Below are positions 33,394 to 41,296 of a stretch of 64,000 nt of DNA, piece after piece. The stretch's first letter is position 1. Each line of letters opens with the position of its first letter. The notes under the pieces were generated by a model. That model saw only the letters and a program-made list of their open reading frames with translations. It was not told where the DNA came from and ran no database searches. The position numbers and the translations under genes were made by a program. Origin of the DNA: an uncultured Oscillospiraceae bacterium (GTDB taxonomy: Bacteria > Bacillota > Clostridia > Oscillospirales > Oscillospiraceae); NCBI GenBank assembly GCA_934589145.1, contig CAKTNW010000001.1, positions 62,001 through 126,000 on the forward strand. The letters run 5' to 3'.

Positions 33394-33774
33394 ATGAAGA
33401 AGATCATTTCCACCACCAACGCCCCCGCCGCCATCGGCCCCTACTCCCAGGCCATCGACTGCGGCAATTTCCTCGTCACCTCCGGCCAGGTGCCCTTCGA
33501 TCCCGCCACCGGTGAGTTCGTCCCCGGCGGCATCACCGAGCAGACCCGCCAGGTGCTGACCAACATCAAGGCCATCCTGACCGAGGCCGGCCTGACCATG
33601 GACAACGTGGTCAAGACCACCGTGTTCCTGCAGAACATGGGCGACTTCGCCGCCATGAACGCCGTGTACGCCGAGTTCTTTACCGAGGGCCAGTATCCCG
33701 CCCGCTCCGCCGTGGAAGTCGGTGCCCTGCCCAAGGGCGCCCTGGTGGAGATCGAGACCATCTGCGTCAAGTAA
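33394..33774 (+). CDS. ridA: RidA family reactive-intermediate deaminase
   Basis: A 126-residue protein of the YjgF/YER057c/UK114 family, forming trimers in the cytoplasm. RidA hydrolyses reactive enamines and imines such as 2-aminoacrylate that PLP enzymes produce from threonine and serine. The family signature is present: [17 protein letters not shown] and the C-terminal [19 protein letters not shown] with the substrate-binding Arg. It has its own promoter and shares a terminator with the convergent asd gene, next to threonine-synthesis genes. Confidence 0.94.
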   Translation: MKKIISTTNAPAAIGPYSQAIDCGNFLVTSGQVPFDPATGEFVPGGITEQTRQVLTNIKAILTEAGLTMDNVVKTTVFLQNMGDFAAMNAVYAEFFTEGQYPARSAVEVGALPKGALVEIETICVK

Positions 33775-33778
33775 GCCC

Positions 33779-33830
33779 AAAACAGCAAAAAAGGAACCGT
33801 CCTCTCGGACGGTTCCTTTTTTGCTGTTTT
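33779..33830. terminator. Long bidirectional terminator between ridA and asd
   Basis: A 24-bp stem, starting AAAACAGCAAAAAAGGAACC and closing with loop TCTC, is flanked on both sides by A/T tracts and serves both convergent transcripts. Confidence 0.92.
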
Positions 33831-33845
33831 GATGAAAAGATCACC

Positions 33846-34853
33846 TTATCTGATCCCCATGGCCAGCTCGGCGATCTGGACGGTGTTGGTGGCGGCGCCC
33901 TTGCGCACCTGATCGCCGCAGCACCAGAGGTTCAGGCCGTTGTCGCTGGTAAGGTCGTCGCGGATACGGCCCACGAACACGATGTCCTGATCGGAGGTAT
34001 CCAGCGGCATGGGGTACTGCTTATTCTGGAGATCGTCCACAAGGCGGCAGCCCGCCGCCTTGGCGATGGCGGCCTTGGCGTCGGCCACGCTGATCTTCTC
34101 CTTGGTGCGCACCACGATGGACACGCTGTGGCTGCGAACCACGGGGACGCGGACGCAGGTGCAGCTCACCTTCAGATCCGGCAGGTGCAGGATCTTGCGG
34201 CCCTCGTTCTGCATCTTCATCTCCTCGGAGGTATAGCCCTCAAAGGCCTCGCCGCCGATCTGGGGGATGACGTTATAGGCGATCTGATACTGGAACACCT
34301 TGGGCTGATAGCTCTCCCCCTTGCTGAGGGCGTCCACCTCGGCCATCAGCTCAATGGGGCCGCCGGCGCCTGCGCCGCTGACCGCCTGATAGCTGGAGGC
34401 CACGATGCTCTCGATGGGGCTGAGCTGGTTCAGGGCGTTGATGGCCACCAGGGACACGATGGTGGTGCAGTTGGGGTTGGAGATGATGCCCTTGTGCCAC
34501 TTCACATCCTCGGGGTTGATCTCGGGGATCACCAGGGGCACGTCCTTATCCAGACGGAAGGCGCTGGAGTTATCCACGAACACGGCGCCGGCCTTGACGA
34601 TGGCGGGGGCGTACTGCTTGGCGATATCGTTCTCCGCCGCGCCCAGCACCAGATCCAGGCCCTCAAAAGCGCTGTCGGCAGCGGCCACGACCTCCACCTC
34701 GCCGCCGTTGAAGGGCAGCTTGGTGCCCGCGCTGCGGGCGCTGGCGATGGGACGCAGCTCCGCCACGGGGAACTTGCGCTCCTCCAGGATCTTCATCATC
34801 TCGCGGCCCACCGCGCCGGTGGCGCCCAGAATACCTACCTTGAACTGCTTCAT
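33846..34853 (-). CDS. asd: Aspartate-semialdehyde dehydrogenase
   Basis: A 335-residue NADPH enzyme that reduces aspartyl phosphate to aspartate semialdehyde, the branch point to lysine, diaminopimelate, threonine and methionine. The nucleotide-binding GATGAVG is at residues 10-16. The catalytic Cys is in ISNPNCTTI near 130, and the substrate-binding region GAGGPIELMAEVDAL follows. The start overlaps the aspartate kinase stop as ATGA, so the two consecutive pathway enzymes are translationally coupled. Confidence 0.96.
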   Translation of the reverse strand: MKQFKVGILGATGAVGREMMKILEERKFPVAELRPIASARSAGTKLPFNGGEVEVVAAADSAFEGLDLVLGAAENDIAKQYAPAIVKAGAVFVDNSSAFRLDKDVPLVIPEINPEDVKWHKGIISNPNCTTIVSLVAINALNQLSPIESIVASSYQAVSGAGAGGPIELMAEVDALSKGESYQPKVFQYQIAYNVIPQIGGEAFEGYTSEEMKMQNEGRKILHLPDLKVSCTCVRVPVVRSHSVSIVVRTKEKISVADAKAAIAKAAGCRLVDDLQNKQYPMPLDTSDQDIVFVGRIRDDLTSDNGLNLWCCGDQVRKGAATNTVQIAELAMGIR

Positions 34854-36181
34854 TTCGCAACTTCCTCCTTTACAAAGCTGTCGTACAGGACACGAATGGC
34901 CTGCTCAAAATCTTTTTCCTCCACGCCCACGATGATGTTCAGCTCCTCGGGGCCCTGGGTGATCATACGGATGTTGACGCCGTGCTCGCCCAGCTTGCTG
35001 AAGATCTTACCGGACACGCCCAGGCGATAGGCCATCTTCCGGCCCACCGCCGCCACCACGGCGATGTGCTCCGTCACCTTGATGGCATCGGGCTGCACCT
35101 CCTGCTGGATCTCGCCCAGGATGCTGTACAGGCACGGGGCCGCCTTGGCGGCCTCCACCACCAGGGACACGGTGTCGATGCCGGAGGGAGCGTACTCCAC
35201 GTTCACCTGGTGCTTGGCCAGGATGGACAGCAGCTTCAGCAGGGAACCTGGCTCGGAGGACATGCCGCTTTTGGCGATGGTGATGATGGAAAAGCCCTTC
35301 TTACCGGCAATACCGGTGATGAAGCTGTCGTCCTGCTCCTCGTCGTCGATGCTGCTGAGGATCATGGTGCCGTTGTGGGCGGGATCGTTGGTGTTGCGGA
35401 TGTTCAGTGGGATGTTCTTCTCCCGGACGGGGAACACGGTGCCCTCATGCAGCACCTGGGCGCCCAGATAGCTGAGCTCACGCAGCTCGCTGTACGTCAC
35501 CTTACGGATGGGTTCGGGGTTTTCCACGATGCGGGGATCGGCCATCAGGATGCCGGATACGTCCGTCCAGTTCTCGTACACATCCGCGTCCAGGGCCGCC
35601 GCCGCCAGCGCGCCGGTGATGTCGCTGCCGCCCCGGGTCAGGGTCACCACCCGGCCGTCGGGCATGGCGCCGTAGAAGCCGGGGATCACCACCCGCTGGC
35701 CGTCCGCCGCCTTCCGCAGCGCCTCGTAGCTGGCGTCCTGATCCACGGTGCCGTCAAACTTGAACCGCAGCCACAGCGCCGCGTCCAGGAAGGTATAGCC
35801 CAGATACTCCGCCATCAGCCGGGCGGCGAAATACTCGCCCCGGGAGGCCAGATACTCCTCGTCCGCCTCGCCGGAGGACATCCGCTGCCGCAGGGCGTCG
35901 AACTCCCCGTTCAGATCCAGGTGCAGGCCGCAGTCGTCGGCGATCTCCTGATACCGCTGCCGGATCAGGGCGAAGATCTTCTCGCAGCTTACGCCGTATT
36001 TCAGGTGGGCGCTGCACAGATATAAAAGGTCGGTGACCTTGTGATCGTCCTTGTACCGTTTGCCGGGGGCGGACACCACGATGACGCGGCGGGCGTCATC
36101 ACTCTCTACAATGGCCTTGACTTTGGCAAATTGCACGGCGTCGGCCATGGAGGAGCCGCCGAATTTTGCTACTTTTAACAT
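34850..36181 (-). CDS. lysC: Aspartate kinase
   Basis: A 443-residue enzyme that phosphorylates aspartate, the first step of the aspartate family pathway. The N-terminal kinase domain has KVAKFGGSSMAD at residues 3-14 and TLTRGGSDITGAL near 225-237. The C-terminal part (about 295-440) has two ACT domains (GFSIITIAKSGMSSEPGS; YRLGVSGKIFSKLGEHGVNI) that bind an inhibitory amino acid. The start MLKVAKFGG follows AAAGGAC; the longer frame is non-conserved. It is monofunctional, without a homoserine dehydrogenase domain; none is in the window. Confidence 0.95.
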   Translation of the reverse strand: MLKVAKFGGSSMADAVQFAKVKAIVESDDARRVIVVSAPGKRYKDDHKVTDLLYLCSAHLKYGVSCEKIFALIRQRYQEIADDCGLHLDLNGEFDALRQRMSSGEADEEYLASRGEYFAARLMAEYLGYTFLDAALWLRFKFDGTVDQDASYEALRKAADGQRVVIPGFYGAMPDGRVVTLTRGGSDITGALAAAALDADVYENWTDVSGILMADPRIVENPEPIRKVTYSELRELSYLGAQVLHEGTVFPVREKNIPLNIRNTNDPAHNGTMILSSIDDEEQDDSFITGIAGKKGFSIITIAKSGMSSEPGSLLKLLSILAKHQVNVEYAPSGIDTVSLVVEAAKAAPCLYSILGEIQQEVQPDAIKVTEHIAVVAAVGRKMAYRLGVSGKIFSKLGEHGVNIRMITQGPEELNIIVGVEEKDFEQAIRVLYDSFVKEEVAK

Positions 36182-36268
36182 ATCAACAGTCCTTTCGTCG
36201 GGTGCAAAGTATTTCCTCCTGTGGACAAAAAGACAATTTCTAGCAATTTGTCCTCGAATAAAAAACAC

Positions 36269-36297
36269 TTGACTTTTTATGGGAAACAATATATCAT
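36269..36297 (+). promoter_or_regulatory. Promoter of thrC-thrB
   Basis: TTGACT (36269-36274), 17-nt spacer, TATCAT (36292-36297), in the AT-rich gap divergent from lysC. Confidence 0.7.
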
Positions 36298-36375
36298 AAC
36301 CATCATGAAATTGCAAGGCGAAATTTTTGCTTTTTTCAAAAATTTTTTCAGTGAAAATAACCGGAGGTCTACCCC

Positions 36376-37872
36376 ATGATGGAATACCAAAGCACCCGAA
36401 ACCCCGACCTGCATGCCACGGCGGCCCAGGCGGTCCTGCAGGGCCTCGCCCCGGACGGCGGACTGTATACCATGCCCTCCCTGTCGGAGGTCAAGCTGGA
36501 CTGGCAGGCGCTTCTGCCGCTGGACACCCTGTCCATGGCGCGGGAGATCCTGGCGGCGTTGCTGCCGTCCTTTACCAAAGAGGAGATGGACGGCCTTGTC
36601 CGGGCCGCCTATACCGATAAATTTGAGACGCCCGACCTGACCCCCACGGTAGCCGTGGGGGACGATGCGGTGCTGGAGCTGTTCCGCGGCCCCACCAGCG
36701 CCTTCAAGGACGTGGCACTCAGCATGCTGCCCCGCCTGATGACCGCCGCCCGCGAAAAGTGCGGCGTAGAGGACGAGATCCTGATCCTGACCGCCACCAG
36801 CGGTGACACGGGAAAGGCCGCCATGGCGGGCTTTCAGGACGTGCCGGGCACGAAGATCATCGTGTTCTATCCCTATGGCGGCGTCAGCGCCGTGCAGCAG
36901 CGGCAGATGGAAACCCAGCAGGGCCGCAACGTCTGCGTCTGCGCCGTCCGCGGCAATTTTGACGACGCCCAGACCGGCGTGAAGGACATCTTCGCCGCTG
37001 TGGAAAAGGAGCGCCTGCTGGCGGGCAAGGGCGTGCGCCTGTCCTCCGCCAACTCCATCAACATCGGCCGCCTGGCGCCCCAGGTGGTGTACTACTTCCG
37101 CTCCTATGCCCAGTTGTGCCGCATGGGCCGCATCCAAGCGGGCGACAAGGTGGATTTCGCCGTGCCTACCGGCAACTTCGGCGACATTCTGGCGGGTTAT
37201 TTCGCCCGCGAGCTGGGTCTTCCCGTGGGACGGCTCATCTGCGCCAGCAACGCCAACGATGTGCTGACCGATTTCCTGCGCACCGGCCGCTATGACCGGA
37301 ACCGTCCCTTCTATAAGACGGTGTCCCCCTCCATGGACATTCTGGTGTCCAGCAATCTGGAGCGGCTGCTGTACCTCATGAGCGGCGACGCGGCGCTGGT
37401 GGCGGAGCTGATGGCGCAGTTGAAGGAAAATGGCGTCTATCAGGTGCCGGAGGCGCTGCTGGAGAAGATCCAGAGCGTGTTCTGGAGTGGCTGCTGCGAT
37501 GATGACGCCACCAAGGCGGCCATCGGCAGACTGTGGAAGGAGCACGGCTATCTGGCCGACACCCACACGGCGGTGGCCTGGCAGGTGGCCCAGGACTATA
37601 AGGCCGCCTGCGCCGACCATAATCCCGTGGTGGTGCTGTCCACCGCCTCCCCCTATAAGTTCCCCGCCGCCGTGCTGGAGGGGCTGGGCGAGGGAGTCGA
37701 CGGCGACGGCTTTGACGCCATGGAGCGGCTCCACGCCCTGACCGGTGTGCCTGTTCCCGCCAATCTGCAGGGTCTGCGGCAGCGGGAGGTGCTGCACCAG
37801 GATGTGATCGACCGCGAGGACATGCTGTCCTATGTTCTGGAGAAAGCAGGTGAAGCCGTATGGAGCAAGTGA
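36376..37872 (+). CDS. thrC: Threonine synthase
   Basis: A 498-residue PLP enzyme that converts O-phosphohomoserine to threonine. Motifs: the N-terminal YQSTRNPDLHATAAQAVLQG, the PLP-lysine region FRGPTSAFKDVAL near 112-124, the phosphate-binding TATSGDTGKAAMAG near 140-153 and the substrate region VPTGNFGDILAGYF near 264-277. The long, two-lobed form is typical of bacteria and fungi. It starts after CCGGAGG and overlaps thrB by 13 bases. Confidence 0.96.
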   Translation: MMEYQSTRNPDLHATAAQAVLQGLAPDGGLYTMPSLSEVKLDWQALLPLDTLSMAREILAALLPSFTKEEMDGLVRAAYTDKFETPDLTPTVAVGDDAVLELFRGPTSAFKDVALSMLPRLMTAAREKCGVEDEILILTATSGDTGKAAMAGFQDVPGTKIIVFYPYGGVSAVQQRQMETQQGRNVCVCAVRGNFDDAQTGVKDIFAAVEKERLLAGKGVRLSSANSINIGRLAPQVVYYFRSYAQLCRMGRIQAGDKVDFAVPTGNFGDILAGYFARELGLPVGRLICASNANDVLTDFLRTGRYDRNRPFYKTVSPSMDILVSSNLERLLYLMSGDAALVAELMAQLKENGVYQVPEALLEKIQSVFWSGCCDDDATKAAIGRLWKEHGYLADTHTAVAWQVAQDYKAACADHNPVVVLSTASPYKFPAAVLEGLGEGVDGDGFDAMERLHALTGVPVPANLQGLRQREVLHQDVIDREDMLSYVLEKAGEAVWSK

Positions 37873-38741
37873 CCATCCGCGTCCCGGCCACCACCGCCAA
37901 TCTGGCGGCGGGCTTTGACGTACTGGGCTGCGCCCTGGGCCTTTACAACACCCTGACCTTCACCCCGGCGGAGCATCTCAGCTTCTCCGGCTGTGACGAG
38001 CAGTATCAGACGGAGGAAAACCTGGCCTATGTGGCCTATGCCAAGGTGTGGCACGAGCTGCGGCGCATCGACGTGCCGCCGGTACACATCCACATTCAGG
38101 CCGACATCCCTGTGTGCCGTGGCCTGGGCTCCTCGGCGGCGCTGATCGCCGCCGGCGCCATGGCGGCCAACGTGATGGCAGGCAAGCCCTTTGACCGGCG
38201 GCAGCTTCTGTCCCTGACCACGGAGATCGAGGGCCACCCCGACAATCTGGCCCCGGCACTGCTGGGCGGTCTGACCGCCTCTATGCTGCTGGGCGGCCAG
38301 GTGTACACGGTGGAGTATCTGCCCCACCCGGAGCTGCGGTTCGTGGCCCTGTCGCCGGACTTTCCTCTCAGCACCCACGAGGCACGGCGGGTGCTGCCCT
38401 CCATGGTGGCCCATAGCGATGCTGTCCGCAACGCGGGCTTTCTGGCGGTGCTGCTGCGGGCGATCGAGCAGGGCGACGAGGCGCTGATCGCCGCGTCCTT
38501 ACAGGATCGGCTGCACCAGCCCTACCGCCGCCGCCTGATCCCGGAGTATGACAGGATCGAGGCGCTGGCCCATCAGAACGGCTGCCAGGCCGTGTGCATC
38601 AGCGGCGCTGGCCCCACCATCCTGTGTATCACCCGCGACCCGGCCTTTGCCGCCCGGATGGAGCGGGCAGTGGCGCCCTTGGAGCACCACTGGCAGGTGC
38701 GGGATCTCCCCGTGGACTATCACGGCACCATCAAGATCTGA
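37860..38741 (+). CDS. thrB: Homoserine kinase
   Basis: A 293-residue GHMP-superfamily kinase that makes O-phosphohomoserine for ThrC. The ATP-binding motif PVCRGLGSSAALIAAG is near residues 84-99. The N-terminal substrate motif is VRVPATTANLAAGFDVLG-like (VPATTANLAAGFD), and the C-terminal GHMP glycine motif is AVCISGAGPTIL. It overlaps thrC and ends in a terminator, forming a two-gene operon. Confidence 0.96.
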   Translation: MEQVTIRVPATTANLAAGFDVLGCALGLYNTLTFTPAEHLSFSGCDEQYQTEENLAYVAYAKVWHELRRIDVPPVHIHIQADIPVCRGLGSSAALIAAGAMAANVMAGKPFDRRQLLSLTTEIEGHPDNLAPALLGGLTASMLLGGQVYTVEYLPHPELRFVALSPDFPLSTHEARRVLPSMVAHSDAVRNAGFLAVLLRAIEQGDEALIAASLQDRLHQPYRRRLIPEYDRIEALAHQNGCQAVCISGAGPTILCITRDPAFAARMERAVAPLEHHWQVRDLPVDYHGTIKI

Positions 38742-38743
38742 TG

Positions 38744-38776
38744 AAAATGCCGGAGGCTGTGCCTCCGGCATTTTTC
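38744..38776 (+). terminator. Rho-independent terminator of thrCB
   Basis: A 14-bp stem AAAATGCCGGAGGC/GCCTCCGGCATTTT with loop TGT and T-tail. Confidence 0.92.
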
Positions 38777-38789
38777 GAGCAAAAAGCGA

Positions 38790-38818
38790 TTGCAATCCGG
38801 ATTTCCCCGTGATATGAT
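38790..38818 (+). promoter_or_regulatory. Promoter of the AEC transporter gene
   Basis: TTGCAA (38790-38795), 17-nt spacer, TATGAT (38813-38818). Confidence 0.7.
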
Positions 38819-38860
38819 GACGGAGAAAAAGGGAAAAACTGTCGAAAAGAGGTGAGATGC

Positions 38861-39799
38861 TTGCAGGCGTTATCTATCGCGTTTCACGCTATCGTACCCC
38901 TATTTCTGATCATCGCCGTGGGCTTCGGCGTCAAGCGTCTGGGCTGGATCGGCCCGGAGGACGTGCGGCGCTTCAACAAGGTGTGCTTCTATACCTTTAT
39001 GCCGGTGATGCTGTTCTATAACATCTATACCTCTGACTTCTCCCATGCGGTGCGCCTGCCCTATGCCCTGTTCGTGGTGGGCGCGGCGCTGACGATGATC
39101 CTGCTGTCCGTTGTCATCACGCTGCTGGTGGAAAAAGCACCGGAGCGCCGGGGCGTCATGATCCAGGCAGCCTTCCGCAGCAACTTTGTGCTGCTGGGCC
39201 TGCCCATCGCCGAGGAGCTGCTGCCAGACGGCAATTTCGGCGTTACCGCCCTGATGATCGCCATTGTGGTGCCTCTCTACAACATGATGTCGGTGGTGGT
39301 GCTGGAATACTTCCGGGGCGGCAAGCCCAAGCTGGGCGAGGTACTGCTGGCGGTGCTCAAAAATCCGCTGATCATCGCCTCCATCGTGGGCCTGCTGGTG
39401 CAGGCACTGCACATTACTCTGCCGGAGGTGCTGGTGTCCTTTGCCGGAAAGATGAACAGCGCCGCCACACCGCTGATCCTGCTGCTGTTGGGCGCGTCCT
39501 TCGAGGCCCGGCAGCTGTCCCGCTATAAGAAGCAGCTGCTGGTGTGCGTAGGACTGCGGCTGGTGGTGTTTCCCGGCGCGATTTTGGCGCTGGCCGCCAC
39601 GCTGGGCCTGCGGAATATCGAGTTTGTCACCCTGCTGGCTATGATCGCCGCGCCTACCGCCGTCAATTCCTTCAATATGGCCCAGCAGCTGGGTGGCGAC
39701 AGTGAGCTGGCGGGCAGTGCCGTGGTGGTATCCACCGCCGCCTCCTTCTTTACGCTGTTTGTCTGGATCACCCTGTTCAAGCAGCTGGGCATGTTCTGA
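38861..39799 (+). CDS. AEC (auxin efflux carrier) family transporter
   Basis: A membrane protein of about 312 residues with roughly ten helices in two repeats. It begins HAIVPLFLIIAVGFGVKRLG and has family features such as CFYTFMPVMLFYNIY, FRSNFVLLGLPIAEELL and a helix with AAPTAVNSFNMAQQLGG. Family members carry organic acids, for example malate. There is no good ATG: a TTG at 38861 spaced after GAGGTGAG is preferred; a GTG at 38852 overlaps that site. It may be cotranscribed with the carbonic anhydrase-like gene. Confidence 0.85.
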   Translation: MQALSIAFHAIVPLFLIIAVGFGVKRLGWIGPEDVRRFNKVCFYTFMPVMLFYNIYTSDFSHAVRLPYALFVVGAALTMILLSVVITLLVEKAPERRGVMIQAAFRSNFVLLGLPIAEELLPDGNFGVTALMIAIVVPLYNMMSVVVLEYFRGGKPKLGEVLLAVLKNPLIIASIVGLLVQALHITLPEVLVSFAGKMNSAATPLILLLLGASFEARQLSRYKKQLLVCVGLRLVVFPGAILALAATLGLRNIEFVTLLAMIAAPTAVNSFNMAQQLGGDSELAGSAVVVSTAASFFTLFVWITLFKQLGMF

Positions 39800-39825
39800 T
39801 ATTACTTATATAAGGAGAGCTTCCT

Positions 39826-40326
39826 ATGAAAACACCGGAAATTCATGAATCTGTTTTCGTTGCGCCTACCGCCACGGTAGTAGGCAATGTCCGTATCGGC
39901 GCTCACAGCAGTGTGTTCTTCGGCGCGGTGATCCGTTCGGAGCTGGATGAGATCGTCATCGGCGAGGGCACCAATATTCAGGATAACTGCGTGCTGCATA
40001 TTGAGCGGGGCATCCCGGTGCATGTGGGCAGCGGCTGCACCATCGGCCACAGCGCCATCGTCCATAGCTGCACCGTGGGGGACAACACCTTGGTGGGCAT
40101 GGGCGCCATCATCCTCAACGGCGCGGTGGTGGGCAAAAACTGCATCATCGGCGCGGGCGCGCTGATCCCTCAGAACGCCGTGATCCCCGACGGCTCTCTG
40201 GTGATCGGTATGCCCGGCAAAGTGCGCCGGAGCGTCACCGAGGAGGAGATCGCCACCAACCGGGCCAGCGCGCAAATGTACATGGAGGAAGCGGCGGAGT
40301 ACAAGGAACAATTTGACCGGAAATAA
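39826..40326 (+). CDS. Gamma carbonic anhydrase-like hexapeptide-repeat protein
   Basis: A 166-residue left-handed beta-helix protein of the YrdA/PaaY/CaiE group. Hexapeptide repeats run from about residue 12 to 125. Metal-binding His residues fit CVLHIER, GHSAIVHS and the spacing between them, as in gamma carbonic anhydrases. The C-terminal helix (NRASAQMYMEEAAEYKEQF) caps the trimer. Catalytic activity is often absent in this group, so the function remains open. AGGAG precedes the start. Confidence 0.9.
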   Translation: MKTPEIHESVFVAPTATVVGNVRIGAHSSVFFGAVIRSELDEIVIGEGTNIQDNCVLHIERGIPVHVGSGCTIGHSAIVHSCTVGDNTLVGMGAIILNGAVVGKNCIIGAGALIPQNAVIPDGSLVIGMPGKVRRSVTEEEIATNRASAQMYMEEAAEYKEQFDRK

Positions 40327-40329
40327 GAC

Positions 40330-40366
40330 AAAGCACCGCTGGGCAATGGCCCAGCGGTGCTTTTTT
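40330..40366 (+). terminator. Rho-independent terminator
   Basis: A 14-bp stem AAGCACCGCTGGGC/GCCCAGCGGTGCTT with a 4-nt loop and six Ts. Confidence 0.93.
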
Positions 40367-40466
40367 CAAAAAAGCGGCATGCTGCCAAAAACTGCCTGTG
40401 CATAGAACCGCATTCACGGCAGATACTATCCATGAAAAATCTGCTTTGACTGGAGGAAATTTATAT

Positions 40467-40649
40467 ATGAAAGCAACCGGAATCGTCCGGCGCATCGACG
40501 ATCTGGGCCGCGTGGTGATCCCAAAGGAGATTCGCCGCACCATGCGTATCCGTGAAGGCGACCCGTTACAGATGACATTGTCACCGTGGGAAAAATTCTG
40601 CTTCGCCATGCTGGATCTGTCAAAAAGATGGGGACTGGATTGTACATAG
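40467..40649 (+). CDS. Truncated AbrB/SpoVT-type regulator at the island edge
   Basis: A 60-residue product starting at MKATGIVRR with TGGAGG upstream. Residues 1-35 are a textbook AbrB/SpoVT DNA-binding domain (KATGIVRRIDDLGRVVIPKE, then RTMRIREGDPL). After GDPL the normal strand that completes the domain (usually an acidic/Lys-rich EIF...ILKKY) is replaced by unrelated sequence (QMTLSPWEKFCFAMLDLSKR). The effector (GAF-like) domain expected in SpoVT is absent. It is probably the broken 5' part of a chromosomal gene where the accessory island begins, and may be non-functional. Confidence 0.7.
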   Translation: MKATGIVRRIDDLGRVVIPKEIRRTMRIREGDPLQMTLSPWEKFCFAMLDLSKRWGLDCT

Positions 40650-40715
40650 TGACGGAGAATAAGGGCGAGAGCGTGGGGATACGGGAGGGGTGAGATGGCG
40701 GAAAATTACTGAGCG

Positions 40716-40756
40716 ACACAAGGAGGCTTGACGCAGCACGTCAAGTCTCCTTGTGT
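40716..40756. terminator. Terminator-like hairpin at the end of the ATPase/TOPRIM-like pair
   Basis: An 18-bp stem starting ACACAAGGAGGCTTGACG with a single G-T wobble and 5-nt loop abuts the stop codon of the minus-strand gene. Confidence 0.7.
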
Positions 40757-41296
40757 TTATTTCAATAAATCCGCCAGATACCCTTCGTCTTTTTTATGAG
40801 CACCGTGTGTTTGTTTGTATTTTTTGATGACATCAACGAGCGTATCGATGTCCGAGCCGAAATAGTCCCAGTAGAACTGTGTGCTGTTATCATAGCGTTT
40901 GCGGTTATAGACTACATTTGCTTTGCAGAAAGCCTTTGCGTCTGTGTGGTTCTTTCCGGCCTTGACCTTCTCAAACTCAGCATCCTTTCCCTCCGCAATT
41001 AGGAGGAGCATTTCAAGTTCCGGCTTTGTACAGAACTTTCTGATTCCTTTAATTCGGTCTCGATAGTCGGCGGGAACAGAAAGCTTGTCTGTCAGCGTAT
41101 CGCCAATGCGGTATACCTCAAAATCTCCGGTATAGATGTTCAAGTTTGTCTTGATGATTGGGGAGGTAAGCTGACGGGCATGGTACACATTCAAGACAAC
41201 CAAATCATCTCTTGAAAACTTCAGGCGTCCCGCATCCAGCAGCATCTCCACAACAGCCTTTTCATTGGGGCCTTCACACATGACAAGGATCTTCAC
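40757..41296 (-). CDS. TOPRIM/OLD-nuclease-like protein of a two-gene system
   Basis: A 179-residue soluble protein. It begins MKILVMCEGPNEKAVVEML, the classic TOPRIM first strand and EGxxE loop that holds the catalytic Glu. A DxD-like pair may be FGSDIDTL near residue 148, but its position is unusual, so the fold call is tentative. It starts with GTG overlapping the ATPase stop (GTGA), so it is made strictly with that ATPase. ABC-type ATPase plus small TOPRIM protein is the layout of PARIS and RloAB-type anti-phage systems; this small protein does not look like RloB. Confidence 0.65.
   Translation of the reverse strand: MKILVMCEGPNEKAVVEMLLDAGRLKFSRDDLVVLNVYHARQLTSPIIKTNLNIYTGDFEVYRIGDTLTDKLSVPADYRDRIKGIRKFCTKPELEMLLLIAEGKDAEFEKVKAGKNHTDAKAFCKANVVYNRKRYDNSTQFYWDYFGSDIDTLVDVIKKYKQTHGAHKKDEGYLADLLK

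Noticed and set aside
36182..36375. Lysine riboswitch or T-box between lysC and thrC
   Set aside because: The gap is too short and AT-rich, with promoter-like elements only; no long structured leader is present.
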